This document shows, in pieces, positions 28,336 to 42,162 of a stretch of DNA of 64,000 nucleotides. The stretch spans positions 7,364,804 through 7,428,803 of the forward strand of contig CM119271.1 in the NCBI GenBank assembly GCA_051294375.1. Reading direction: 5' to 3'. The notes under the pieces were generated by a model. It saw nothing but the letters and a program-made list of their open reading frames with translations, was not told where the DNA came from and did not search any database. Source of the DNA: Paraspadella gotoi. Lineage: Eukaryota > Chaetognatha. A program made the translations under genes and the position numbers. Every line of letters starts with the position of its first letter. Within the stretch, counting starts at the first letter, position 1.

Positions 28336-29108
28336 GAGAGGAAGAGAGAAGAAAAGAAGAAGAGGAAGCGAGAGAGAGAACAACAGGGGCGGAGTCGACT
28401 CTAGCCACGTTCCAAAGTTTCCGCAATAAATTTTCTCGTAATTCCGTGAACGAGTGAGGGGAGAAATTATCGTCGTCGCGGGGCGCGGCCGCCAGAGGCA
28501 GCGTCAGCGGCAAGCGGCAAGCGTTTAGCGACGGCGCCGGAAAGATATACTGGGAAAGGACGAAAAGACTCCTGGTGGGTGAACTTGCTCGAACCAGTTT
28601 AAACATTTATATTCACAAGACGGTTAAACTATTCCGTTTTGGCAATTTCAGAGAGAATCGAATTTACGAAACGAAATCGGAATTGCAAAAAGCTGTTTCA
28701 AATCAGATTGTTCGTTTGGGAGATGATAAAAAAAGCATATGAAATAAATGAATATAATTTATATTCATTCCTTTTTACAATTGAAACATTCTTTGATGTA
28801 CTATATAACTTTCATTGATGAGGGATTGATTGAAAAGTTGCAGGGGCTTGCAATGTTATTTATCTGGTAAGAGGAGCGGCAGGAGTAACTTATTTACTAA
28901 TGAATGAATAATCTTTATATTGGTTGTACCAAATACATGAATACATAACATACATAATGAACTTAAATTCGGGTCGAAATAAATCAGCTGTGGGTCAAAA
29001 TTAAAGCCGGACAATAACCCCGGAACACAGACGTCACGCTGGAGCAAAACATAGACCCCCCCCCGAAGAGGATATCGAGGCAGGAGTAGACGACGAAAGA
29101 AGAGAGAG

Positions 29109-29190
<82 letters not shown>

Positions 29191-29319
29191 AAACTCTCTC
29201 GAAGCCCTGCCAAAAAAACTGCGAATGTAGCGCGAAGAAGAAAATTTGATTTTTCAGAGAAAAGCCCGAAAAAATTGGGGGAAAAGTCGCGGGGAATTTT
29301 CTCGGTTTACGAACGGAAT

Positions 29320-29760
29320 ATTTTAAAAACAAGGAGAAAAAAGAGGCGGGGGTGTTGAAAAAGGGGGGATTAGAAGAGAGAGAGTGGAACTGAAACAATA
29401 ATAGATCAAAACTGAAAAAATAAAATTTGTGTTTGGGAAGGAGGGAAAGAGTGATAATATGATAAGAGGAAAGAGGAAAGATGGAGGATTAAAAGAATAA
29501 AGTAAGGTAGAAGAGAAAGAGAAAGAGGAGAAAGAAAGGAGGGAAGAGAGAAAAAAGGAATACGAAGAGAAAAAGAAGGGAAAAGAAAGAAGGAGGAAAA
29601 AGAAAAATGAGAAATGTAGTTTGGAAAAGAGAAAAGAGGAAAAGAGGAAGAGAAAAAACGAGAGAAAAGGAAAGTAAAAGATTAAAAATGTTATATAAAT
29701 TAAATGGCGAAAAAAAAGAAAGAGAGAAATTAAAGAGAAAAAAAGGAAGTGAAGGAAAAA
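29320..29760. repeat. Long homopurine tract
   Basis: About 440 bases of plus-strand sequence that is almost entirely A and G. Copies at about 34,340-34,790, 38,480-38,930 and 48,370-48,800 keep the same order of words with indels. Confidence 0.7.
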
Positions 29761-29797
29761 CTTTCTGTCTTTTTTTCTCCAGCGGAAGTGCAAGTCT

Positions 29798-29843
<46 letters not shown>

Positions 29844-31429
29844 CATCTCTCTCTCTCATCTCTCCTCCCCTCTCTTCCATCTCTTAACAGCAAACGGTGA
29901 CGAACAGAGAAAAAAGGCGAAAAAGAAAAAAAAAATAATATTTTTTTTCTTCGTAAAGATTGAATATTGATAAGAGCCTTGACTCCCTCAGTCTCGATGA
30001 ACGACGGGGCGGTTAATGTCCCTAACTCTTCGCGTACTCTCTGCTCTCTCTCTCTCTCTCTCTCTCTCTCGTCGGCTTCTCTCATCTACTCTTCTCCGTC
30101 CTCCAATCTCCCATGCTCTCTCTCTCTCTCTCCTCTCTCCTCCGTTTTGTACTTTATACTCGGCGGTTGACGCACCTGTTTATAACGAGAATTGTCAAAA
30201 AGAAATGTTTTTTTTTCACATATCGTATCTTATTAAATAAAATAAAAAAATTAAAAAGAAAAAACATTTATCATCGGGCGCGAAAATCGACTTTCTTCCC
30301 TCTCAAATTGAGGTTTTTTTCTGTCTTTATCGATTTTTCTCTTCTGTTGATTCATGAGTCTCGCGTCGCGACTTTTGACACAAAGGTCGAACGAGGCGTT
30401 TGAAGCAAAAAGGTTTTTGAGGGAAATCGAATCGAAATGTTTGAACTGGGCGAAAAAAATATAAAAAAACGATTGGACCGAGCATCGATCGGAGGAAGAT
30501 CGAAAATTCCTGACAGAAAACTAATCGAATGTTTGACATGAAAGCGTCGGAAACAGTTTGACCAATTTTCGCTACTATGTAATATCCAAATAAATCTAGT
30601 TTTTGACAAAAATGACCCCAAGTTTTGATATTTTTAAAAAGATCGTAAAAAAAATTGGACCAAAAGTTTTGATAATTACGACCAATCAAAATTACCGACC
30701 ATCTGATTATGAGCAGATCCTGTAAAGTTTGGCGAAAAAATCTTTATTTAATTAAAGTTTAAAGCTGACTTGATCGGTGGATTTTCTTCGTCATCATCGT
30801 CCGTTTTCAAGTTTAAAGCTGGACTGGACTCGGATGGATTTTTCTTCGTCGTTCATCGTCGTTCTAAAATATTTTGTCCCTCCTTCAATTGTTTTTGATT
30901 TTCGTGTTCAACTCTTGTTTTCTATTCCGTTTTCTTTAATTGCTTCTACGAGTTGTCGTTGTCTAAATCAATGTCTCTGCTTGTCATGGTTGACTCCGGC
31001 TTTCGTCGCGTCGTCGTCGTCGTCGTTGTTGTTGTTTGTTGTCGTTCGTCACCTGGCGACGACTTTTTCCGTGGGCGTTGATTCTGGTTTGGCTTCCGAG
31101 TAGACGAGTGACGGTTAGAGACGCGTCGTGGGGATAGAGAAGTGGATAGAGAGGTTAGAAGAGAAGTGGAGGGTAAAGAGTTGAAAAGGTAGGAGGCAGA
31201 GAGGGGAAAAAATAGAATACTCAGAACAATGCATGAAGCAGTAGTGGAAAGATTTATTACGCATTTTCATTATTTAAAAATACTTTTTTCTTAAAATTGA
31301 AGTTTATAACTTTGAAAATATGAAACCATTTTTACAAAAAAAATATGATGAGACAAAAACCTTCTAACTTTCTCAGAGAAACCAAAATGCATAAAATCGG
31401 TTATTGCAAATAAAGAGAGAGAGAGAGAG

Positions 31430-31499
<70 letters not shown>

Positions 31500-31594
31500 A
31501 GAGAGAAGAATAATATTGGGCCAGATTAATAATGTGATCGATGACTTTGATTCGACGTGAAAGAGGTTATTGGAACACGGCGGTTAGTGTGAAA

Positions 31595-31685
<91 letters not shown>

Positions 31686-31954
31686 ATTTCACGCTCGGGT
31701 GACCCTCGACGCTTTGTTCTCCTTTCGCCTTCCGATTCATAATTAATTAGTTTTCAAATGGCGTTTTTGTTGTTGTTGTTGTTCTTGTTCTTGTTTTGTT
31801 TGTTTGTTGGTTTTTTTTATGAAAAAAAAATCTTCAATGTTGTGTGTTCCAGCTGACGCGTCACGGTCGGCTTCACAATATACTTCATGGTTTAACTTTT
31901 TCATTTATTTTGTTTCTTTGCTGTGGTTTTTTTCTTGTTTCTTGTGTTGTTTCT

Positions 31955-32072
31955 TCTTTCTTTCTTTCTTTCTTTCTTTCTTTTTTCTTTCTTCTTCTTT
32001 CTTTCTTGCTTTCTCTATTTCTTTCTTTCTCTCTTCTTTCTTTCTTTCTTTCTTCTTGCTTTCTTTCTTTCT

Positions 32073-32112
<40 letters not shown>

Positions 32113-32120
32113 TCCTTCTT
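31955..32120. repeat. (TTTC)n tract
   Basis: Pyrimidine tetranucleotide repeat, followed from 32,340 by about 430 bases of almost pure purine, so the strand bias flips within a few hundred bases. Confidence 0.9.
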
Positions 32121-32988
32121 TTTTTTCGTTCAACCTTTTTAAATAATTGTATTGTTTCCTCTGTAACGCTTTTCACAACAAATTGTCGCCTGTGTCAGCC
32201 TAATACTGCATTCCTGATGACATCCCACCTGTCCATCCCTCGTCCTTACATCCGTACATCCTTCGTTAAGTCCGTACGTCCTTCCATTCCGCCCTTCTTG
32301 AGGTCGACAGTCTCGGTCTAATCCCCTCAAGAAATTCATGGACCAAAGAGAAAGGAAAAAAAAAAGAGGAAGGAAAAAAAGGAAGGAAAGGAAAAAAAGG
32401 GAAAAAGAAAGGAAAACAGGGACGGAGAAAGGAGGCAAGAAGATTGAAAGGTAGCAGTAGGGACAAGAGGAGACAAGAAAAAAGAAAGAAAAAGAATGAT
32501 GAAAGAAGGAGAGAGAAAAAAAGGGAGGAACTGGAGAAATGGAAAGAAAGAAAGAAGGAAGGTTGGCAACGAAAGGAAGGATAGAGGGAAAAAAAGAAAG
32601 TAAGAAGAAGAAATTAGAAAGGAAAAAAGAAGAGAAAATTATGAGAGCGAAAAGACGAAAGAAGGAAAAAGAAAAGAAAAAATGATTGAAAGAAAGAAAG
32701 AGGAGGAAAGAGGAGGCCAAGCCAAAAAAAAAAGAAGGAGAGACGAAAGATCGAAATATCGAATCGGAGAAAAAAAATATTCTAGGTAATCTTGGACTTA
32801 TGGTCAACAGCGTCGACCAGATTCGCTCATAACTTCTTTCCTTCCTCTTTTCCTCTTCCTCCTCTCACACCTTTTTTCTTCCTCACTTTTCTTTCTCATC
32901 TTTTCTTTTCCCTTTTCCTCTCTATTCTCGCGTCTCACCCCCCCCCCCACCCTTAGTTCTTAGCTCCTTTTTCCCATTACTCTGTTCC

Positions 32989-33078
32989 GATTGGTTACTT
33001 CTGTCCTTCGCGAGGTTTTTTTCCCCCTCGCGCCCTGTGATTGGTTACTTGACGAAGATGAAACCGTTTTCTGATTGG
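32989..33078. promoter_or_regulatory. Three CCAAT boxes
   Basis: GATTGG (CCAAT on the minus strand) occurs at 32,989, 33,039 and 33,073. The first two are in the longer repeat GATTGGTTACTT, spaced 50 bases; the third is 34 bases further. Clusters of CCAAT boxes at 30-50-base spacing are typical NF-Y promoter sites. cgcgagg and ctcgcgccc lie between them. Confidence 0.4.
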
Positions 33079-33365
33079 TCAATTCGCATCCCAGTTTCTC
33101 TCTCTATTTTCTCTTCTCCTTCTCTCTCTCTCTCTCTCTCTCTCCTCCTCTCTCTCTCTCTCTCTTCTCTCTCTCTCCTTTCTCTCTCTCTCTCTTTCTC
33201 TGCTCTTTTTCTCTCTCTCTCTCGTCTTTTCCTCTCTCCTCTCCTCTCTTCTCTCTCTTTCTCTCTCCTCTCTCTCTTCTCTCTACTCTTCTCCTCTCTC
33301 CGCGAGCCGACGTCTATTTTTAGATTTTTTTGATCTATCTTAGTACTTACATCCTCTTTCTCTGC

Positions 33366-33390
33366 NNNNNNNNNNNNNNNNNNNNNNNNN
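33366..33390. other. Assembly gap (25 N)
   Basis: Joins copies A and B. Confidence 1.
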
Positions 33391-34116
33391 GAGAGAGAGA
33401 TCAAGAACCAGGGGCGAGTCGACTCCTAGCCACGTTCCAAAGTTTCCGCAATAAATTTCTCGTAATTTCCCGTGAACGAGTGAGGGGAGAAATTATCGTC
33501 GTCGGCGGGGGCGGCGGCCGCCAGAGGCAGCGTCAGCGGCAGCGGCAGCGTTAGCGACGGCGGCGGAAGATATACTGGAAAGGACGAAAAGACCTCCTGT
33601 GGGTGAACTTGCTCCGAACCAGTTTGACATTTATATTCACAAGACGGTTAAACTATTCCTTTTGGCAATTTCAGAGAGAAATCGAATTTACGAAACGAAA
33701 TTCGGAAATTGCAAAAAGCTGTTTCAAATCAGATGTTCGTTTGGGAGATGAATAAAAAAAGCATGAATAAATGAATAAATTTATATTCATTCCTTTTTAC
33801 AATTGAAACATTCTTTGATGTACTATATAACTTCATTGATAGGGATTGATTGAAAGCTTGCAGGGGCTTGCAATGTTATTATCTGGTAAGAGGGATGGCG
33901 GCAGGATAACTTATTTACTAATGAATGAATAATCTTTATATTGGTTGTACCAAATACATGAATACATACATACATAATGAACTTAAATTCGGTCGAATAA
34001 ATCAGCTGTGGAGTCAAAATTAAAGCCGGACAATAACCCCGGAACAGACGTCACGTCAACGCTGGAGCAAACATAGACCCCCCCCCGAAGAGGATATCGA
34101 GGCAGGAGTAGACGAC

Positions 34117-34208
<92 letters not shown>

Positions 34209-34819
34209 CAAACTCTCTCGAATGCCAAAAAAAAACTGCGAATGTAGCGCGAAGAGAAAATTTGATTTTTCAGATGAAAACCGAAAAAATTGGGAAAAGT
34301 CGCGGGGAATTTTTCTCGGTTTACGATGACGGAAATTTTAAAAACAAAGGAGGAAAAAAGAGGCGGGGGTGTTGGAAAAAAGGGGGATAGAGAGAGAGAG
34401 AGTGGAACTGAAAAGATTAATAGATAGAAAACTGAAATAAAATTATTTGTTGTTTTGGGAAGGAGGGAAAGAGTGATAATATGATAAAGAGGAAAGAGGA
34501 AGATGGAGGTAAAAGAATAAAGTAAGGTAGAAGAGAAAGAGAAAGAGGAGAAAGAAAAGGAAGAGAGAAAAAGGAATACGAAGAGAAAAGAAGGGAAAAG
34601 AAAGAAGGAGAAAAAGAAAATGAGAAATGTTAGTTTGGGAAAAGAGAAAAGAGGAAAAGAGGAAGAGAAAAAACGAGAGAAAAGGAAAAAGTAAAAAGAT
34701 TAAAAATGTTATATATTAAATGTGCGAAGAAAAAAGAAGAGAGAAATTAAAGAGAAAAAAAGGAAGTGAAGGAAAAACTTTCTGTCTTTTTTTCTCCAGC
34801 GGAAGTGACAAGTCTCTCT

Positions 34820-34858
<39 letters not shown>

Positions 34859-36442
34859 CTCATCTCTCTCTCTCTCTCTCTCCTTTCTATCTCTTAACAG
34901 CAAACGGTGACGAACAGAGAAAAGGCGAAAAAGAAAAAAAAAATAATATTTTTTTTCTTCAGTAAAGATTGAATATTGATAAGAGCCTTGACCCTCAGTC
35001 TCGATGGAACGACGGGCGTTAATGTCCCACTCTTACTGCGTATCTCTCTGCTCTCCCTCTCTCTCTCTCTCTCTCTCTCGTCGTGTCTTCTCATCTCTCT
35101 TCCTGCCTCACCTTCGTTCTCTCTCTCTCTCTCTCCCCTCCCTCCCGTTTTGTACTTTATACTCGGCGGTTGACGACCTGTTTATAAGAGAATTGTCAAA
35201 AGAGAAATGTTTTTTTTTCCATATCGTATCTTATTAAATAAAATAAAAAAATTAAAAAAGAAAGAAAACATTTATCATCGCGCGCGAAAATCGAACTTTT
35301 CTCCCCTAAATATGAGGTTTTTTTTCTGTCTCTTTATCGATTTTTCTCTTCTGTTGATTCATGAGTCTCGCGTCGCGACTTTTGACACAAGGTCGAAACG
35401 AGGCGTTTGAGCAAAAAGAGTTTTGAGGGAAATCGATCGAAATGTTTGAACGGCGAAAAAAAAATATAAAAAAACGATTGGACACGAGCATCGATCGGAG
35501 GAAGATCGAAAATTCCTGACAGAAAACTAATCGAATGTTTGACATTGAAAGCGTCGGAACAGTTTGACCAATTTTCGCTACTATGTAATTATCCAAATAA
35601 AATCTAGTTTTTGACAAAAAATGACCCCAAGTTTTGATTTAAAAAGATCGTAAAAAAAATTGACCAAAAGTTTTGAATAATTACGACCAATCAAAATTCC
35701 GACCATCTGATTAGAGCAATCCTGTAAGTTTTGGCGAAAAAATCTTTATTTAATTAAAGTTTAAAGCTGACTTGATCGGTGGAATTTTCTTCGTCATCAT
35801 CGTCGTTTCCAAGTTTAAAGCTGACTGGGACTCGGATGGATTTTCTTCGTCGTCATCGTCGTTCTAAAATATTTGTCCTCCTTCAATTGTTTTTGATTTT
35901 CGTGTTCAACTCTTGTTTTCTATTCCGCTTTTCTTTATAAATTGCTTCTACGAGTTGTCGTTGTCTAAATCAATGTCTCTGCTTGTCATGGTTGACTCCG
36001 GCTTGTCGTCGTCGTCGTCGTCGTCGTCGTTGTTTGTTGTCTTGTTGTCGTGTCGTCACCTGGCGACGACTTTTTCCGGTGGGCGTTGATTCTGGTTTGG
36101 CTTCGAGTAGACGAGTGGACGGTTAGAGACGCGTCGTGGGGATAGAGAAGTGGATAGAGAGGTTAGAAGAGAAGTGGAGGGGTAAAGAGTTGAAAAAGGT
36201 AGGAGGCAAAGAGAGGGGAAAAAATAGAATACTCAGAACAATGCATGAAGCAGTACGTGGAAAGATTTATTACCATTTTCATTATTTAAAAATACTTTTT
36301 TCTTAAAATTGAAGTTTATAACTTTGAAAATATGAAACCATTTTTACAAAAAAAATTATGATGAGACAATAATCCTTCTAACTTTCTCAGAGAAACCAAA
36401 ATGCATAAAATCGTTATTGCAAATAAAGAGAGAGAGAGAGAG

Positions 36443-36513
<71 letters not shown>

Positions 36514-36675
36514 AAGAGAAATAATTTGTGGCCAGATTAATAATGTGATCGATGACTTTGATTCGACGTGGAAAGAGGTTATTGGAAACACGCGGTTAGT
36601 GTGAAAGGCATCTCTCTCTTCTCTCTCTCTCTCTCTCTCTCTCTCGTTCTCTCTCTCTCTGCCTCTTCCCTCTCT

Positions 36676-36709
<34 letters not shown>

Positions 36710-37096
36710 ATTTCACGCTCGGGTGACCCTCGACGCTTTGTTCTCCTTTCGCCTTCCGATTCATAATTAATTAGTTTTCAAATGGCGTTTTTGTTGTTGT
36801 TGTTGTTCTTGTTCTTGTTTTGTTTGTTTGTTGGTTTTTTTTATGAAAAAAAAATCTTCAATGTTGTGTGTTCCAGCTGACGCGTCACGGTCGGCTTCAC
36901 AATATACTTCATGGTTTAACTTTTTCATTTATTTTGTTTCTTTGCTGTGGTTTTTTTCTTGTTTCTTGTGTTGTTTCTTCTTTCTTTCTTTCTTTCTTTC
37001 TTTCTTTTTTCTTTCTTCTTCTTTCTTTCTTGCTTTCTCTATTTCTTTCTTTCTCTCTTCTTTCTTTCTTTCTTTCTTCTTGCTTTCTTTCTTTCT

Positions 37097-37136
<40 letters not shown>

Positions 37137-38389
37137 TCCTTCTTTTTTTTCGTTCAACCTTTTTAAATAATTGTATTGTTTCCTCTGTAACGCTTTTCAC
37201 AACAAATTGTCGCCTGTGTCAGCCTAATACTGCATTCCTGATGACATCCCACCTGTCCATCCCTCGTCCTTACATCCGTACATCCTTCGTTAAGTCCGTA
37301 CGTCCTTCCATTCCGCCCTTCTTGAGGTCGACAGTCTCGGTCTAATCCCCTCAAGAAATTCATGGACCAAAGAGAAAGGAAAAAAAAAAGAGGAAGGAAA
37401 AAAAGGAAGGAAAGGAAAAAAAGGGAAAAAGAAAGGAAAACAGGGACGGAGAAAGGAGGCAAGAAGATTGAAAGGTAGCAGTAGGGACAAGAGGAGACAA
37501 GAAAAAAGAAAGAAAAAGAATGATGAAAGAAGGAGAGAGAAAAAAAGGGAGGAACTGGAGAAATGGAAAGAAAGAAAGAAGGAAGGTTGGCAACGAAAGG
37601 AAGGATAGAGGGAAAAAAAGAAAGTAAGAAGAAGAAATTAGAAAGGAAAAAAGAAGAGAAAATTATGAGAGCGAAAAGACGAAAGAAGGAAAAAGAAAAG
37701 AAAAAATGATTGAAAGAAAGAAAGAGGAGGAAAGAGGAGGCCAAGCCAAAAAAAAAAGAAGGAGAGACGAAAGATCGAAATATCGAATCGGAGAAAAAAA
37801 ATATTCTAGGTAATCTTGGACTTATGGTCAACAGCGTCGACCAGATTCGCTCATAACTTCTTTCCTTCCTCTTTTCCTCTTCCTCCTCTCACACCTTTTT
37901 TCTTCCTCACTTTTCTTTCTCATCTTTTCTTTTCCCTTTTCCTCTCTATTCTCGCGTCTCACCCCCCCCCCCACCCTTAGTTCTTAGCTCCTTTTTCCCA
38001 TTACTCTGTTCCGATTGGTTACTTCTGTCCTTCGCGAGGTTTTTTTCCCCCTCGCGCCCTGTGATTGGTTACTTGACGAAGATGAAACCGTTTTCTGATT
38101 GGTCAATTCGCATCCCAGTTTCTCTCTCTATTTTCTCTTCTCCTTCTCTCTCTCTCTCTCTCTCTCTCCTCCTCTCTCTCTCTCTCTCTTCTCTCTCTCT
38201 CCTTTCTCTCTCTCTCTCTTTCTCTGCTCTTTTTCTCTCTCTCTCTCGTCTTTTCCTCTCTCCTCTCCTCTCTTCTCTCTCTTTCTCTCTCCTCTCTCTC
38301 TTCTCTCTACTCTTCTCCTCTCTCCGCGAGCCGACGTCTATTTTTAGATTTTTTTGATCTATCTTAGTACTTACATCCTCTTTCTCTGC
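33391..38389. repeat. Repeated block, copy B
   Basis: Starts within the GA tract matching about 28,370 and runs through the end of block A. Its first 3.28 kb differ from A by many single-base indels; its last 1.7 kb are identical to A. Confidence 0.9.
38013..38102. promoter_or_regulatory. Three CCAAT boxes, second copy
   Basis: Exact repeat, at +5,024, of the cluster at 32,989-33,078. The inverted copy is at about 43,280-43,370. Confidence 0.4.
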
Positions 38390-38414
38390 NNNNNNNNNNN
38401 NNNNNNNNNNNNNN
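38390..38414. other. Assembly gap (25 N)
   Basis: Joins copies B and C. Confidence 1.
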
Positions 38415-38959
38415 CGAATGTAGCGCGAAGAGAAAATTTGATTTTTTCAGATGAAAACCGAAAAAATTGGGGGAAAAGTCGCGGGGAATTTCGGTTACGA
38501 GACGGAATTTTAAAACAAGGAGGAAAAAAGGGCGGGGGTGTTGAAAAAGGGGGTAGAGAGAGAGAGTGGAACTGAAAAAAAAGATAGAAAACTGAAATAA
38601 AAAGTGGAAGGAGGAAAGAGTGATAATTGATAAAGAGGAAAGAGGAAGATGGAGTAAAAGAATAAAGTAAGGTAGAAGAGAAAAGAGAAAGAGGAGAGAA
38701 GGAAAAGGAAGAGAGAAAAAAGGAATACGAAGAGAAAAAGAAGGGAAAAGAAAGAAGGAGGAAAAAGAAAAATGAGAAATGTAGTTTGGAAAAGAGAAAA
38801 GAGGAAAAGAGGAAGAAAAAACGAGAGAAAAAGGAAAATAGTAAAAGATAAAAAATGTTATATAAAATTAAATGGAGGAAAAAAAGAAGAGAGAAATTAA
38901 AGAGAAAAAAAGGAAAGTGAAGGAAAAACTTTTCTTTTTTTTCTCCAGCGGCAAGTGAC

Positions 38960-39015
<56 letters not shown>

Positions 39016-39172
39016 TCCCCTACTTTACTCTAAACGCGAAAGCGTGACGAAACATGAGAAAAAACGGCGAAAAAGAAAAAAATAATAATTTTTTTTTTTC
39101 GTAAGATTGAATATTATAAGAGCCTTGACCCCCAAGTCTCGATGGGACGACGGGCGGTTAAATTCCTATCTC

Positions 39173-39236
<64 letters not shown>

Positions 39237-40556
39237 TCTCTCTCTCTCTTCTCCTCTCCCTCCGTTTTGTACTTTATACTCGGCGGTTGACGACCTTGTT
39301 TATAACGAGAATTGTCAAAAAGAAATGTTTTTTTCATCATATCGTATCTTATTAAAATAAAATAAAAAAATTAAAAAAGAAAGAAACATTTATCATCGAA
39401 AATCGACTTTTCTCAAATGAGGTTTTTTTTCTGTCTTTATCGATTTTTCTCTTCTGTTGATTCATGAGTCTCGCGTCGCGACTTTTGACACAAAAGGTCG
39501 ACGAGGCGTTTGAGCAAAAAGGGTTTGAGGGAAATCGATCGAAATGTTTGACCGAAAAAAAATATAAAAAAAAACGATTGGACGAGCATCGATCGGAGGA
39601 AGATCGAAAATTCCTGACAGAAACTATCGAATGTTTGACATTGAAAGCGTCGGAACAGTTTGACCAAATTTTCGCTACTATGTAATTATCCAAATAAAAT
39701 CTAGTTTTTGACAAAAATGACCCCAAGTTTTGATAAAAAAGATCGTAAAAAAAATTGACCAAAAGTTTTGATAATTACGACAATCAAAATCCGACCATCT
39801 GATTAGAGCAGATCTGTAAAGTTTTGGCGAAAAAATCTTTAATTTAATTAAAGTTTAAAGCTGACTGATCGGTGGAATTTTCTTCGTCATCATCGTCGTT
39901 TCAAGTTTAAAGCTGACTGATCGGTGGAATTTTCTTCGTCGTCATCGTCGTTCTAAATATTTGTCTCCTTCAATTGTTTTTGTTTTCGTGTTCAACTCTT
40001 GTTTTCTATTCCGTTTTCTTTATTGCTTCTACGAGTTGTCGTTGTACTAATCAATGTCTCTGCTTGTCATGGTTGACTCCGGCTTTCGTCGTCGTCGTCG
40101 TCGTCGTCGTTGTTGTTGTTTTTGTTGTCGTCGTCACCTGGCGACGACTTTTCGCGTGGGCGTTGATTCTGTTTGGGCTTCGAGTAGACGAGTGACGGTT
40201 AGAGACGCGTCGTGGGGATAGAGAAGTGGATAGAGAGGTTAGAAGAGAAGTGGAGGGGTAAAGAGTTGAAAAGGTAGGAGGCAGAGAGGGGAAAAAATAG
40301 AATACTACAGAACAATGCATGAAGCAGTAGTGAAAAGATTTATTACCATTTTCATTATTTAAAAATACTTTTTTCTTAAAATTGAAGTTTATAACTTTGA
40401 AAATATGAAACATTTTTAAAAAAATATGATGAGACAAATAACCTTCTAACTTTCTCAGAGAAACCAAATGCATACAAATCGGTTATTGCAAATAAAGGAG
40501 AGAGGAGAGAGAATGAGAAGAGAGAGAGAGACGAGAGGAGGAGAGAGAGAGAGGAA

Positions 40557-40596
<40 letters not shown>

Positions 40597-40700
40597 GATA
40601 ATTTGGCCAGATTAATATGTAGGATCTGTGATCGATGACTTTGATTCGACGTGGAAAGAGTTAATTGGAACACGCGGTTAGTATGTGAAGGCATCTCTCT
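38415..40700. repeat. Repeated block, copy C
   Basis: Corresponds to 29,222-31,620 with frequent indels. It does not continue into the terminal segment in direct orientation; after a (CT)n/(GA)n junction the sequence turns to the opposite strand. Confidence 0.85.
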
Positions 40701-40814
40701 CTCTCTCTCTCTCTCTCAGTCTCTCTCTCTCTCTGCTCTGCTCCCTTCTCTCTCTCATTGCTCTCTCTCCAAATTGAGATCGAGAGAGAGAGGAGAGAGA
40801 GAGAGAGAGAGAAG

Positions 40815-40986
40815 AGCAGAAGAGAAAGAGGATGATAGGTACTAAAGATAGATCAAAAAAATCTAAAAATAGACGTCGGCAGTGCGGAGAGAGGGAGAGA
40901 GAGAGAGAGAGGAGACGAGAGAGAGAGGGAGAGAGAGAAAGAGAGAGAGAGAGAGAGGAGAGAGGAAGAGAGAGAGAAGAGAAAGA

Positions 40987-41040
<54 letters not shown>

Positions 41041-41062
41041 TCGAGGAGAGAGAGAGAGAGAG
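40815..41062 (-). repeat. Inverted copy of the block end (33,120-33,365)
   Basis: gcagaagagaaagaggatgataggtactaaagatagatcaaaaaaatc is the complement of the block's last bases with indels, followed by the complementary GA tracts. This puts a head-to-head junction near 40,700-40,815. Confidence 0.8.
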
Positions 41063-42056
41063 CATGGCTATGACTCAGAAGCCTCGAACAGCCGCGAGCC
41101 TCCGGGAGCAGCCGGGCACGCCGCGCCGATCGGCTTCTCCCTGCCTTTCGACTTTTTGCGCTCCGGCTATTACCTTACTCCTCTTCCTCTTCCTGTCTCC
41201 TTTTATGCTCCCGGATCCGCGCGGCTGGCAAAGTCGATCCGATCGTAGCTGCAGCGGCCGGACTTTACTCTCTTTCTCTCTCTGCTTACCCTCGTCCACC
41301 GACCGAGGCTCTTCTCTACTTAGCCTCCGCGGCGGATTCGATCCATAGGTCGCGCGGATCGGGGAGTTCTCTGTGTTAACGAGATGAAGGCCTTTGTTGA
41401 AAGTTATTACATGTATTTGTAGGGTCATTTCACGATGTCTAAAAAAAAAGAAAGAAAAAAAAAAAAAAGACAGAAAAGAACGAGAGAGAGGAAAGAAAAG
41501 AAAAAGAAGGGAAAAAAAATTAAAAAATTTAGTCAATAATCTTTGTTTTAATTATTTAGATTTTGAGCCTTGTAAAATAATGAAATAATAAAAAAGAGAT
41601 ACATCTAACAATAATTGATTACAATATGCTAAAAACAATTGAAAATATGCATAAGGATAAAAATGCATCAGAAATGGAGATGATAATATTATTTTTTGCA
41701 TTTTTGTACGCGCAGGACGTATGAAGAGTAAAGAGCTAGAAAATTTTAGAATCAATGAGATAACAATGTTGAGCATGCAGCTGTGAATATTTTTAAAATA
41801 ATTTTTTTTGAATTCAATTTTTGCGCATAGCCCTATTTAAACATTTAAATGCTCAAAAAATTTTGTAAATAATTTTTTTCTTACTTTTAAAAGACAGATT
41901 TAAATTTCTCCTATTGAATTGAATGAATTCAATTGACTAAATATCAAAATTTTCAAACAAAAGTCTAAGCACAGTTTTTTAAGGTTGTGCTTTTGTCTCA
42001 GAAAGCTCCCTTTGAGTGCCGGTTACTGTTTTGATGAGGTCGCCTTAGGCTTATAC

Positions 42057-42110
42057 CAGGAGTGTAGCAAAGTTTGAAACAAAAGGGGCCCGTGGCAAAA
42101 CATTTGTCTG
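42057..42110 (+). mobile_element. Possible hAT-type transposon terminus
   Basis: CAGGAGTGTAGCAAAGTTTG followed by gaaac and aaggggcccgtggcaaaac resembles the CAGGGGTG...CAAA...GGGCCCG ends of hAT DNA transposons. No matching opposite end or 8-bp target duplication was found. Confidence 0.3.
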
Positions 42111-42162
42111 GGAATCCTGAAGCTAACTACTTACAACTACTACTACTACTACTTGTAATTCA

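Larger units (their letters stand above)
31652..33365. repeat. Segment identical to 36,676-38,389
   Basis: From the (CT)n before gatatttcacgctcggg to the final tttctctgc the sequence repeats at a constant offset of 5,024 bases with no difference that I could find, unlike the indel-rich sequence on its left. Both copies stop at a 25-N gap at the same base. Confidence 0.9.

Noticed and set aside
32215-32222. CTGATGA at 32,216 and near 648 as further hammerheads
   Set aside because: No GAAAC and GTC at the right distance and no stem II.
32139-32807. 222-codon frame, minus strand, repeated at 37,163-37,831
   Set aside because: Almost only F, S, L and P, produced by the homopurine tract on the other strand.
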